From Lachnospiraceae bacterium (lineage in GTDB: Bacteria; Bacillota_A; Clostridia; Lachnospirales; Lachnospiraceae): DNA of 64,000 bases. The translations under genes and the position numbers were made by a program. Of this stretch, positions 1 to 8,146 are shown one piece after another. The notes below the pieces were generated by a model. It was not told the DNA's origin. It did no database searches and was given only the letters and a program-made list of their open reading frames with translations. How positions within the stretch are numbered: the first letter of the stretch is position 1; each line of letters begins with the position of its first letter. Location of the stretch: assembly GCA_009911175.1 (NCBI GenBank), contig QXWX01000004.1, positions 62,001-126,000 of the forward strand. The letters run 5' to 3'.

Positions 1-915
1 CTTCGCAGTCTCCGGTCCGATGTCAAGACCCTGCCAGCCGTCCGGAATCTCACCGTTTGCAACGATCTTTGTATTTGCGTCATTAGAGAAATCATCTGCG
101 ATCACATTATCAACCGGGAGAAGGAGCTTCACGCCCTTATCCTCTGCCTTTTTGATCATGTCCAGCGCGTACTGGCAGTAATCTTCCTCCAACAGAGACT
201 TGCCTACGCTTCCGCCCTGAGCCTTGCTGAATGTGTAGGACATTCCGCCGCCGATGATCAGAGTATCCACCTTCTCCAGGAGATTTTCAATCACGGAAAT
301 CTTGCTGGAGACCTTAGCTCCGCCCAGGATCGCCACGAACGGGCGCTCCGGATTGTTCACTGCGTTGCCAAGGAAATCAATCTCTTTCTGCATCAGGTAG
401 CCTACCGCAGCCGTATCCACGAACTGGGTCACACCTACGTTGGAGCAGTGCGCCCTGTGAGCGGTACCGAACGCGTCGTTTACAAATACATCGCAGAGGG
501 AAGCCAGGTCTTTGCTGAATGCTTCACCGTTCTTGGTCTCTTCAATCCTGTAACGGGTATTCTCCAGAAGAATGATCTCACCATCCTGGAGTGCCTCTGC
601 CGCTGCCTTTGCATTCGGTCCGACCACTTCCGGATCTGCCGCGAATTTAACTTCCTGGCCGAGCAACTCGGATAATCTGGCTGCAACAGGAGCCAGGGAT
701 AATTCCGGCTTCGGCTCTCCCTTCGGCTTGCCCAGATGAGAGCAGAGAATGATCCTTCCGCCGTCCGCAACCAACTTCTTGATCGTTGGAAGCGCCGCGA
801 CGAGACGGTTCTCGTCGGTAATCTTCCCATCAATCAACGGCACGTTGAAATCACATCTTACCAGGACTTTTTTACCCTTTACATTAATATCGTCTACTGA
901 TTTTTTATTAAGCAT
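1..915 (-). CDS. pgk: Phosphoglycerate kinase, C-terminus cut by window edge
   Basis: This is a cytosolic glycolytic enzyme that transfers the acyl phosphate of 1,3-bisphosphoglycerate to ADP. The visible part begins [20 protein letters not shown] and has the N-terminal-lobe substrate motifs [15 protein letters not shown] and ENTRY, then [10 protein letters not shown] further in. About 305 of the usual 395 or so residues are present, and the rest lies beyond position 1. The ATG at 915 was chosen because GGGAGG lies just upstream and the protein begins at the family's normal place. It follows gapA on the same strand, separated by a terminator hairpin, so it may depend on read-through or on its own promoter. 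Confidence 0.97.
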   Translation of the reverse strand, partial: MLNKKSVDDINVKGKKVLVRCDFNVPLIDGKITDENRLVAALPTIKKLVADGGRIILCSHLGKPKGEPKPELSLAPVAARLSELLGQEVKFAADPEVVGPNAKAAAEALQDGEIILLENTRYRIEETKNGEAFSKDLASLCDVFVNDAFGTAHRAHCSNVGVTQFVDTAAVGYLMQKEIDFLGNAVNNPERPFVAILGGAKVSSKISVIENLLEKVDTLIIGGGMSYTFSKAQGGSVGKSLLEEDYCQYALDMIKKAEDKGVKLLLPVDNVIADDFSNDANTKIVANGEIPDGWQGLDIGPETAK

Positions 916-951
916 GTCATTGCCTCCCTGTTTTCATTGTAAAAACATTGT

Positions 952-990
952 AAAAAAAGGAATCCGGTCCCATTATAAGACCGGACCCCT
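952..990 (-). terminator. Rho-independent terminator after gapA
   Basis: Read on the minus strand, a GTCCGGTC / GACCGGAT stem closes a short AT-rich loop and is followed by a run of seven T. It lies between the gapA stop codon (1048) and the pgk start (915), so the two glycolytic genes are probably only partly co-transcribed. Confidence 0.8.
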
Positions 991-1047
991 TCGTGAGTCT
1001 ATTTCAGAATCAAATCTGACAAATTCAGTTTTCTCTGAAAGCCTGTC

Positions 1048-2061
1048 CTACAGTAATGTTCCAAAATGCTTGATTGTTCTTACCATCTGGCTTGTGTAAG
1101 AATTCTCATTGTCATACCATGAAACAACCTGTACTTCTGTTGTACCGTTGTCAAGCGGCATAGCCATTGTCTGAGTAGAATCAAACAGAGAACCAAATCT
1201 CATACCAACGATATCGCTGGATACGATCTCGTCTACATTGTAACCGAAGGACTCGTTAGAAGCAGCCTTCATAGCGTCGTTGATCTGATCAACGGTTACG
1301 GTGCCTTCTACTACTGCTGTCAGGATTGTTGTGGATCCGGTCGGAGTCGGGATACGCTGAGCAGCTCCGATCAGTTTTCCGTTCAGTTCCGGAATAACCA
1401 GTCCGATTGCCTTTGCAGCGCCTGTGCTGTTCGGAACGATATTCACTGCTGCCGCGCGGGATCTTCTCAGGTCGCCTTTTCTCTGCGGTCCGTCAAGTGT
1501 CATCTGGTCGCCTGTGTAAGCGTGGATGGTGCACATGATACCGGACTTGATCGGCGCAAGGTCATTCAGAGCCTTTGCCATCGGCGCAAGGCAGTTTGTT
1601 GTACAGGATGCCGCAGAGATGATCTGGTCATCCTTTGTCAGCTTGTCATGGTTCACGTTGTAAACGATAGTCGGAAGGTCATTTCCAGCCGGAGCTGAGA
1701 TGATCACATACTTCGCACCTGCATCAATGTGAGCCTGTGCTTTTGCCTTGGATGTATAGAAGCCTGTACACTCCAGAACAACGTCTACGCCGATCTCTCC
1801 CCAGGGAAGCTCTGCCGCGCTTGCCTTCGCATAGATCTTAATCTCTTTGCCGTCAACTGTGATAGAATCTTCACCTGCAGTCACCTTATCTGCCAGTTCA
1901 TACTTACCCTGTGTTGAATCATACTTCAACAGGTGAGCCAGCATCTTCGGGGATGTCAGATCGTTGATCGCTACGATCTCAAAACCTTCTGCTCCGAACA
2001 TCTGTCTGAATGCAAGACGTCCGATACGTCCAAATCCATTAATCGCTACTTTTACTGCCAT
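1048..2061 (-). CDS. gapA: Type I glyceraldehyde-3-phosphate dehydrogenase
   Basis: This 337-residue enzyme catalyses NAD-dependent oxidation and phosphorylation of glyceraldehyde 3-phosphate in the cytosol. The Rossmann motif INGFGRIGR is at residues 7-15. The catalytic cysteine sits in [12 protein letters not shown] near residue 150, and the C-terminal [13 protein letters not shown] motif is present. Length is normal for the family. The ATG is preceded by AGGAGGAATTAATC. A sigma-A promoter lies about 110 bp upstream and a terminator follows the gene. No anomaly was seen. Confidence 0.98.
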   Translation of the reverse strand: MAVKVAINGFGRIGRLAFRQMFGAEGFEIVAINDLTSPKMLAHLLKYDSTQGKYELADKVTAGEDSITVDGKEIKIYAKASAAELPWGEIGVDVVLECTGFYTSKAKAQAHIDAGAKYVIISAPAGNDLPTIVYNVNHDKLTKDDQIISAASCTTNCLAPMAKALNDLAPIKSGIMCTIHAYTGDQMTLDGPQRKGDLRRSRAAAVNIVPNSTGAAKAIGLVIPELNGKLIGAAQRIPTPTGSTTILTAVVEGTVTVDQINDAMKAASNESFGYNVDEIVSSDIVGMRFGSLFDSTQTMAMPLDNGTTEVQVVSWYDNENSYTSQMVRTIKHFGTLL

Positions 2062-2171
2062 GATTAATTCCTCCTAAAAGTTTAAAATGTTAACTGTAAC
2101 ACAGTTATTATGGTGAACTCCCAACAAACCTAAATCAGGCGCAGTTTGTTAAAGAATCATCAACTAGAAAT

Positions 2172-2200
2172 ATTGTACTAAATGGGGAACAAAAATTCAA
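2172..2200 (-). promoter_or_regulatory. Sigma-A promoter of gapA
   Basis: The minus strand reads TTGAAT, 17 bp, then TACAAT. This would start a message with a 5' leader of about 100 nt before the gapA ATG at 2061. Confidence 0.65.
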
Positions 2201-2285
2201 GTCCTAAATCTATTTTTCTGGAAGTTTGTGTAAATCTTATACCCTGCCCGTAAATCCTTTAGTTATTTTTTATAGCCGCGCGCTC

Positions 2286-3101
2286 TTACAGCTTCCGGAA
2301 AACCGGCTTTCTCTCCAAAAATTCCGTATAATACTCAAATCCGCATTCCCGCAGGACCTCGGCCGCCCTGCCGAACTCATAGGCAATGTGCTCCGGCTGA
2401 TGCCCGTCCGCCCCCACGGTGATGATCTCCCCGCCCAGCTCCCGGTAGCGCCTGAGCACATCCGGATGGGGGTGGCAGAAGCCGAGCCCGTATTTCAGCC
2501 CCGCCGAATTCAGCTCGATCCCTTTCCCCATCTCAATGATCTGCTTCAGAACCTCATCCAGCCAGGGCGCAAATGCCGCATAAGAGTAATCCTTTGTCTT
2601 ATAGGTCCCATACCGCACGATATAATCCATATGCCCCAGCACATCAAAAGTATCCGTATGCCGGATACTTTCCAGTGTCTCCTCGAACGCCAGACGGTAG
2701 AGCTCCCGGTCCGTCAGCTCCGAAAACAATTCCCGGTAATATGGATCCTTTTTGTCCACCACGTGAATCGAGCCGATCACAAAATCAAAGGGATATGTTT
2801 CCGTGATCTTCCTGCAGAACGCGCCTGCGTGAGGCTGCAGTCCCAGCTCAATCCCGATGCGCAGCTCAATCCGCCCCGCATACTGCTCCCGCAGCTTGGT
2901 CAGTTTTTGAAAATACGCATCCGCGTCAAACAGAAAGGCATCCTTCCCCAACTCCTCGCTGAACGGATAATCCCAGTCCATATGGTCTGTGACGCAGATT
3001 GCTTTCAGTCCTTTTTCCAGCGCGCTCTCCACCATGGCTTCCGGCGCGGTGCTGCTATCCGTGGAAAAAGATGTGTGCATGTGACAGTCACTGGTAATCA
3101 T
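2286..3101 (-). CDS. PHP-domain phosphatase (histidinol-phosphatase HisJ/HisK family)
   Basis: The protein has 271 residues with the PHP metal-binding signatures DCHMHTSFSTDS at the N-terminus, TDHMDWD near residue 40, GSIHVVD in the middle and GADGHQPEH near the end. These are the usual ligands of the trinuclear metal site. Family members dephosphorylate L-histidinol phosphate, but no other his gene is nearby, so the true substrate is uncertain. Its ATG overlaps the stop codon of mnmA by 4 nt (ATGA), so it is translationally coupled as the last gene of the isc-mnmA operon. Confidence 0.85.
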   Translation of the reverse strand: MITSDCHMHTSFSTDSSTAPEAMVESALEKGLKAICVTDHMDWDYPFSEELGKDAFLFDADAYFQKLTKLREQYAGRIELRIGIELGLQPHAGAFCRKITETYPFDFVIGSIHVVDKKDPYYRELFSELTDRELYRLAFEETLESIRHTDTFDVLGHMDYIVRYGTYKTKDYSYAAFAPWLDEVLKQIIEMGKGIELNSAGLKYGLGFCHPHPDVLRRYRELGGEIITVGADGHQPEHIAYEFGRAAEVLRECGFEYYTEFLERKPVFRKL

Positions 3102-4168
3102 ACTATCGTCCCACCTCCCAAGATGTACTCTCCGTCATAGAACACCGCAGCCTGTCCCGGCGTCACGGCCCGCTGGGGCTCCTCAAAGGCGCAGGTCACC
3201 TCATCCTCCCCGGTCTTCTCAATAGTCCCCCAGACTCCTTTATGGTTATAACGTATTTTCACAAACACACGTCGGGGTTCCGTCAGGTCTTCTACGGACA
3301 TAAAATTCACATCCGATACACGCAGAGAGTCTGCCAGAGATTCCTCATGGGTTCCGATGACGACCTCCCGGGTCTCTGGCCGGATCTCCAGGACAAACGC
3401 CGGATACCCCAAGGCCAGCCCCAGGCCCTTGCGCTGCCCCACCGTATAATGGATGATCCCTTTGTGCTGTCCCAATACCCTGCCGTCAGAAGTCACAAAG
3501 TTTCCCTTCTGCAGTTGGGTTCCCGCGTTTCTTTCTATAAAAGAAGCGTAGTCCCCGTCCGGTACAAAGCAGATGTCCTGGCTGTCCGGCTTTTGGGCCA
3601 CAGGCAGTCCGATCTGCTCCGCCATCCTGCGGATCTCCTCCTTGGAAAATTCTCCCACCGGCATCAGCGTCCGTTTCAGCTGGTCCTGGGTCAGATTGTA
3701 TAATGCATAGGTCTGATCCTTTGCCGACGCTGCCGAGCGGCGGATGGAATACCGGCCGTTTGGCAGCCGTTCCACTCTGGCGTAATGCCCGGTAGCAATA
3801 TAGTCCGCCCCGATGGACAGGCTCCTGGACAGCAGAGATTCCCATTTCACATATCGGTTGCAGGCGATACAGGGATTGGGGGTGCGCCCCCGGAGATATT
3901 CCTCTGTAAAATAATCGATCACATGCTCCTGGAATTCCTTCCGGAAATTCATCACATAATAGGGAATGTCCAGGCGGGCCGCCACGCGCCGGGCATCCTC
4001 CACGGCGCTCAGGCCGCAGCACCCGCCGTTTTCCTCCTGGAACTCCCGCGCTTCTTCCTGCCAGATCTGCATGGTAACCCCGATCACCTCATAGCCCTGC
4101 CCCTTTAACAGACAGGCAGCTACGGAGGAATCCACTCCTCCGGACATCCCCACTACAACCCTGCTCAT
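3098..4168 (-). CDS. mnmA: tRNA-specific 2-thiouridylase MnmA
   Basis: This 356-residue enzyme thiolates U34 of tRNA Lys, Glu and Gln using sulfur passed on from a cysteine desulfurase. The PP-loop SGGVDSSVAA lies at residues 9-18. The catalytic cysteine pair is visible in TPNPCIACNRYVKW and in SQDICFVPDGDY, and the C-terminal beta-barrel region follows. The start codon overlaps the iscU stop by 1 nt (TGATG). Its position directly behind iscS and iscU fits supply of sulfur by IscS. The purine-rich tail of iscU provides its ribosome site. Confidence 0.97.
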   Translation of the reverse strand: MSRVVVGMSGGVDSSVAACLLKGQGYEVIGVTMQIWQEEAREFQEENGGCCGLSAVEDARRVAARLDIPYYVMNFRKEFQEHVIDYFTEEYLRGRTPNPCIACNRYVKWESLLSRSLSIGADYIATGHYARVERLPNGRYSIRRSAASAKDQTYALYNLTQDQLKRTLMPVGEFSKEEIRRMAEQIGLPVAQKPDSQDICFVPDGDYASFIERNAGTQLQKGNFVTSDGRVLGQHKGIIHYTVGQRKGLGLALGYPAFVLEIRPETREVVIGTHEESLADSLRVSDVNFMSVEDLTEPRRVFVKIRYNHKGVWGTIEKTGEDEVTCAFEEPQRAVTPGQAAVFYDGEYILGGGTIV

Positions 4169-4611
4169 CAGTATTCCTCTTCTTCCTCTTCCTCGCCTTC
4201 ATGGATATCCGACTTCGGCTTTTCCAGCCCTTCAATCTTGATGCCATGCTTTTGGGCATAATCCCAGAGGGCCGCATGGATCGCCTCCTCCGCAAGAAGG
4301 GAGCAGTGTACCTTCACCGGCGGCAGTCCGTCCAGCGCCTCCATCACCGCTTTGTTGGTGACCTCCATCGCCTCCTGCACGCTCTTTCCCTTCACCAGCT
4401 CCGTTGCCATACTGCTGGTGGCCACTGCCGCGCCGCAGCCAAAGGTCTTGAATTTGACGTCACGGATGATCTGATCGTCATCAATATCCAGATAAATGCG
4501 CATGATATCTCCGCATTTTGCGTTTCCCACAGTACCTACGCCGCTTGCATTTTCAATTTCTCCAACATTCCTTGGATGCTGGAAATGATCCATTACTTTC
4601 TCTGTATACAT
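4168..4611 (-). CDS. iscU: Fe-S cluster scaffold protein, IscU/NifU N-terminal type
   Basis: This 147-residue scaffold assembles Fe-S clusters with the cysteine desulfurase encoded just upstream. The three ligand cysteines are visible in GNAKCGD (about residue 34), KTFGCGAAVATSS (about 59) and VKVHCSLLAEEAI (about 103). The family core ends near residue 130. The last residues are an unusual acidic tail, EGEEEEEEEY, encoded by GAG/GAA-rich DNA that doubles as the Shine-Dalgarno region of mnmA. The start is preceded by AGGAGGA, 17 nt after iscS. Confidence 0.95.
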   Translation of the reverse strand: MYTEKVMDHFQHPRNVGEIENASGVGTVGNAKCGDIMRIYLDIDDDQIIRDVKFKTFGCGAAVATSSMATELVKGKSVQEAMEVTNKAVMEALDGLPPVKVHCSLLAEEAIHAALWDYAQKHGIKIEGLEKPKSDIHEGEEEEEEEY

Positions 4612-4628
4612 AATCCTTCCTCCTGATT

Positions 4629-5819
4629 TTATTTGCCTGCCATTTCCTTATTGATAAAATCCTCATAAAGCGGAGACATGTTCCGCAGATCCTGAACAAT
4701 CTCCTTTAATGCTTCCACCACGTAGTCCGCCTCTTCCTTCGTGATCTCCTCGCTCAGTGTCATACGCAGGGAGCCATGGGCGATCTCATGGGGAAGGCCG
4801 ATGGCCAGGAGCACATGGGAGGGATCCAGGGATCCGGATGTGCAGGCCGAGCCGCTGGAAGCACAGATCCCTTTCATATCCAGTCTGATCAGCAGAGATT
4901 CCCCTTCCACAAAGCGGAAGCTGAAATTTACATTGTTGGGAAGTCTTTTTTCGCGGTCCCCGTTCAAACGGCAGTAGGGAATCTCCGACTCGATCCTGCG
5001 GATCAGGTAGTCCCGCATCTCCCGCTCTTTCCCGGTCCGCTCTTTCCTGGTCCGGGCCGCGCGCTCCGCTGCGGCGCCGATCCCCACGATGCCTGGAACA
5101 TTTTCCGTTCCGGCGCGGCGCCTTCTCTCCTGCGCGCCTCCATGGATAAAGGAACGGATCTTCACGCCCCTGCGGATATACAAAAAGCCGATTCCCTTGG
5201 GACCGTTGAATTTATGTCCGCTTGCGCTGAGCATGTCAATATGCAGCTCATCCACGTTGATGGGAATCTGTCCGAATGCCTGCACCGCGTCCGTATGGAA
5301 CAGGATGCCGTGTTCCTGCGCGATCTGTCCGATCTTCCCGATCGGCTGGATGGTGCCGATCTCATTATTCGCAAACATAACGGAGATCAGGATCGTATCC
5401 TCCCGAATGGAAGCCCGAAGCTGTTCCAGATCCACCAGTCCGGCTTCGTCCACATCCAGATATGTCACCTCATAGCCCTTCTTTTCCAGGTATTCACAGG
5501 TATGCAGAATGGCATGATGCTCAATTTTGCTGGTAATGATATGCTTTCCTTTTGAGCCATAGGCTTCTGCCGTTGCGATCAGCGCCCAGTTGTCCGACTC
5601 GCTTCCCCCTGCTGTAAAATAAATTTCTTCACTCTTTGCCCCCAGGATCCCTGCGATCTGCTCCCGGCATCCGGTGATCACTTCTTTATTTGCCGCCGCA
5701 AATCCGTAGATGCTGGACGGATTGCCGTAATGCTCCGTAAAATAGGGAAGCATGGCCTCCACCACCTCCGGCGCCGTTTTCGTTGTAGCCGCATTATCCA
5801 GATAAATTAATTTTTCCAT
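4629..5819 (-). CDS. iscS: Cysteine desulfurase, NifS/IscS type
   Basis: This PLP enzyme of 396 residues releases sulfur from cysteine for Fe-S cluster assembly and tRNA thiolation. The PLP lysine sits in SASGHKFNGPKG, the substrate-side histidine in HTDAVQAFGQ, and the persulfide cysteine in SSGSACTSGS near residue 330. The length is that of the NifS/IscS group I enzymes. It starts at an ATG after AGGAGGAATACACAC and lies between iscR and iscU, as usual in Clostridia. Confidence 0.97.
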   Translation of the reverse strand: MEKLIYLDNAATTKTAPEVVEAMLPYFTEHYGNPSSIYGFAAANKEVITGCREQIAGILGAKSEEIYFTAGGSESDNWALIATAEAYGSKGKHIITSKIEHHAILHTCEYLEKKGYEVTYLDVDEAGLVDLEQLRASIREDTILISVMFANNEIGTIQPIGKIGQIAQEHGILFHTDAVQAFGQIPINVDELHIDMLSASGHKFNGPKGIGFLYIRRGVKIRSFIHGGAQERRRRAGTENVPGIVGIGAAAERAARTRKERTGKEREMRDYLIRRIESEIPYCRLNGDREKRLPNNVNFSFRFVEGESLLIRLDMKGICASSGSACTSGSLDPSHVLLAIGLPHEIAHGSLRMTLSEEITKEEADYVVEALKEIVQDLRNMSPLYEDFINKEMAGK

Positions 5820-5851
5820 GTGTGTATTCCTCCTGAAATGTAATACGCCGT

Positions 5852-6310
5852 CTAATTCTTACAGATATTCCGATCCGGCGCGTCCTGGCAGCACCGCTTC
5901 CGGCTCTCCTCCACAAGCTGGTCCAGCTTGATCTCGTCCACCGTCCGGTTGATACTCTCATTGATCCTCTGCCAGACGTACTTTGTCACACAGCTGTCCG
6001 CAATCTGGCAGCCCTCCTCCGGGTTCAGCCCGGAGCACTCCACCGGATCCAGGCTCCCTTCCAGCGCCCGCAGGATATCCCCCACGGAGATGTCGGCCGC
6101 TTCCCGGGCAAGCACATAGCCGCCCCCCGCGCCCCGCAGACTTTTCACAAGCCCGCCCTTTTTCAGCATCGACATCAGCTGTTCCAGATAGCGCTCTGAA
6201 ATGTTCTGCCGGTCCGAAATGCTGGTAATGGACACCGGAGCTTCCCCGCTGTACCGCGCCAGATCAATCAATGCGCGCAGCCCGTATCTGCCTTTCGTTG
6301 ATAATTTCAA
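5852..6310 (-). CDS. iscR: Rrf2-family regulator, IscR-like
   Basis: This is a winged-helix repressor that controls the isc operon it heads. I chose a TTG start at 6310, because it gives LKLSTKGRYGLRALIDLA, the normal family N-terminus. GAGGG stands 8 nt upstream. A longer frame reaches 6415 but adds 35 residues of non-family sequence. Three cysteines in the region PVECSGLNPEEGCQIADSC match the C-x7-C-x5-C pattern that binds a [2Fe-2S] cluster in IscR. It is about 152 residues long. A CymR-like role is less likely because of these cysteines and the isc neighbours. Confidence 0.9.
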   Translation of the reverse strand: MKLSTKGRYGLRALIDLARYSGEAPVSITSISDRQNISERYLEQLMSMLKKGGLVKSLRGAGGGYVLAREAADISVGDILRALEGSLDPVECSGLNPEEGCQIADSCVTKYVWQRINESINRTVDEIKLDQLVEESRKRCCQDAPDRNICKN

Positions 6311-6432
6311 CCTTCTGCCCTCTACTTTCCAAATGCAGCAGCCCAAGCCAAAAGCCGGATCTGTGATCTTTTTGTTATGAACCGCTGCCTGATTCTGTAA
6401 TTCCCAGTATTTCAATCCCTAGCGTTTTAATC

Positions 6433-6449
6433 CCTATGAAAATACTAGG
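6433..6449. promoter_or_regulatory. Probable IscR operator dyad
   Basis: An interrupted dyad, CCTA...TAGG around ATGAAAATACT, lies between the promoter and the iscR start. A further AATCCCTA repeat pair is adjacent (about 6416-6436). The place and form suit autoregulation by the Rrf2 protein. This is inferred, since the exact binding motif in this lineage is not known to me. Confidence 0.45.
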
Positions 6450-6466
6450 ATATCTTTCCGTAATGT

Positions 6467-6495
6467 AGAATAACACCAGTCTTATGTTCTGTCAA
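6467..6495 (-). promoter_or_regulatory. Sigma-A promoter of the isc operon
   Basis: The minus strand reads TTGACA, 17 bp, TATTCT, upstream of iscR-iscS-iscU-mnmA-PHP. The operator-like dyad lies directly downstream, over the expected transcription start. Confidence 0.65.
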
Positions 6496-6522
6496 GCCAA
6501 ATTTAAGAATATGCTATAAAAA

Positions 6523-6719
6523 AGTTACTATTCACAGTCGGATAAAAAATGGCAGTCGGATTCTTCAAGCGAAGCTTGTAAGAAGCCGATTGACAGTTTT
6601 TATCTGACTGGAATCAGTCGCTTCACCCACATAAGCAAAAAATCAAGACGCAAAGCATCGGCAGACGGCTTTGCCGACTGTTTTTGCGCATGTGAGTGAA
6701 ATGACTGTGAATAGTAACT
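6523..6719. repeat. Long inverted-repeat element, family 1, copy a
   Basis: The ends are a perfect 17-bp inverted repeat (AGTTACTATTCACAGTC at 6523-6539 and its complement at 6703-6719). Inside are two further long imperfect hairpins, about 6535-6613 and 6615-6706. The element fills the divergent space between iscR and the flippase gene. It has no ORF and would fold into a three-stem cruciform. Its terminal GTTACTATTCAC is shared with the copy near 47.6 kb. Confidence 0.8.
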
Positions 6720-6754
6720 AAAAAACCGTTACGGTTCATGAAAAGGAGTTTTCT

Positions 6755-8146
6755 ATGTCCAGAAAGCAAACCATCATCCGTGGGACCATCATTCTGACCA
6801 TCACCGGTTTTTTGAGCCGGTTCATGGGATTCTTTTACCGCATTTTCTTAAGCCGCACCTTTGGCGAGGAAGGCGTAGGGCTGTACCAGCTCATTTTTCC
6901 GGTCTATGCACTCTGCTACTCCCTCACCACCGCCGGGATCGAGACAGCCATCTCCCGGACCGTAGCCCGCAAGGTCTCCCTGGGAAAGGAACGGGAGGCG
7001 CGGGAGTTCCTTCTGACCGGTCTTTCCCTTTCTTTTTTTCTGGCTTGTATCTGCATGGTGGCCATGCAGAAAAACACAGCATTCATCGCCGCCACGATCC
7101 TGGGCGATGAACGCTGCATCCCTCTGCTTACCATCTTATCATATACGGTCCCCTGTTCCGCCATACATAGCTGCATCTGCGGGTACTGCTACGGGCTCAA
7201 GCAGACCTCCATTCCGGCGGCTGCCCAGCTGGTGGAACAGACCACCCGCATAGCCGGAGTCTGGCTGCTGTACCGGCTTCTGATCCAGGACCAGGGAAAT
7301 GCTCCCATCACAATCGCCGTCTGCGGGCTTGTGATCGGAGAATTTTTTTCCGCCCTATACACCACCAGTATCCTGCCCGGCTTCCTGAAAGGCCGCAGCG
7401 TTCTCCGGGGGCCGCGCCGACGCGCTTCTCCTGATCTTCCTGCAAAGCGGGCGTTTCCTTCCATGACCTCCGGGATCTTCTGTCGGAATCTGAAAGAGCT
7501 GCTTCCCCTTTCCGTCCCACTGACCGCCAACCGGGTCCTGATCAATCTGCTGCAGAGCATTGAAGCCATCTCCATTCCCGGCCGCCTGCAGCGCTTTGGG
7601 CTGGGCACCTCTGAAGCCTTAAGCCTTTATGGTGTATTAAACGGAATGGCTCTGCCCTGCATTTTATTTCCATCCGCCGTCACCAGTTCCATTTCCATCA
7701 TGCTGATGCCCACCGTGGCCGAGATCCAGGCCGCCGATGACCGCCATGAAATGCTGGATATCATCAAGAAGGTAACAGGCGCCTGCTTTACCCTGGGACT
7801 GTTCTGCTGCCTCATCTTCCTGCTGTTCGGCTCCTGGATCGGGGTCACCCTGTTCGGCAGCCGGACCGCCGGAAAATTCATTCTCACCCTGGCCTGGATC
7901 TGTCCTTTCCTTTACACCAACAGCGCCCTTTCCAGCATCATCAACGGGCTCGGAAAAACAAGCAGCACGCTGTTCGTCAATACGTTCAGCCTTCTGATCC
8001 GGATCGCCGGTGTGTTCTATGCCATCCCCCGGTTCGGAATCCAGGGTTACCTCTGGGGCCTCCTCGTCAGCCAGCTTGCGGCCACCCTGCTGTCCGTCTG
8101 GATCATCTGCCTCAACACAAGAAACATTAAAAAGTGTACGTCCTGA
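6755..8146 (+). CDS. MATE/Wzx-superfamily flippase, SpoVB-like
   Basis: This is a 463-residue integral membrane protein with about 12-14 hydrophobic segments. It begins MSRKQTIIRGTIILTITGFL and has RFMGFFYRIFLSRTFGEEGVGLYQLI, a typical N-terminus of the polysaccharide-biosynthesis / SpoVB group. Members move lipid-linked wall or spore-cortex precursors across the membrane. Sporulation-specific SpoVB proteins are longer, so the exact substrate is open. The ribosome site is AAAAGGAG. The 3' end overlaps the convergent vanT gene by 20 bp. Confidence 0.8.
   Translation: MSRKQTIIRGTIILTITGFLSRFMGFFYRIFLSRTFGEEGVGLYQLIFPVYALCYSLTTAGIETAISRTVARKVSLGKEREAREFLLTGLSLSFFLACICMVAMQKNTAFIAATILGDERCIPLLTILSYTVPCSAIHSCICGYCYGLKQTSIPAAAQLVEQTTRIAGVWLLYRLLIQDQGNAPITIAVCGLVIGEFFSALYTTSILPGFLKGRSVLRGPRRRASPDLPAKRAFPSMTSGIFCRNLKELLPLSVPLTANRVLINLLQSIEAISIPGRLQRFGLGTSEALSLYGVLNGMALPCILFPSAVTSSISIMLMPTVAEIQAADDRHEMLDIIKKVTGACFTLGLFCCLIFLLFGSWIGVTLFGSRTAGKFILTLAWICPFLYTNSALSSIINGLGKTSSTLFVNTFSLLIRIAGVFYAIPRFGIQGYLWGLLVSQLAATLLSVWIICLNTRNIKKCTS

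Noticed and set aside
6523..6719. Possible CRISPR array or riboswitch
   Set aside because: There are no regularly spaced direct repeats and no conserved riboswitch core. The structure is nested inverted repeats.
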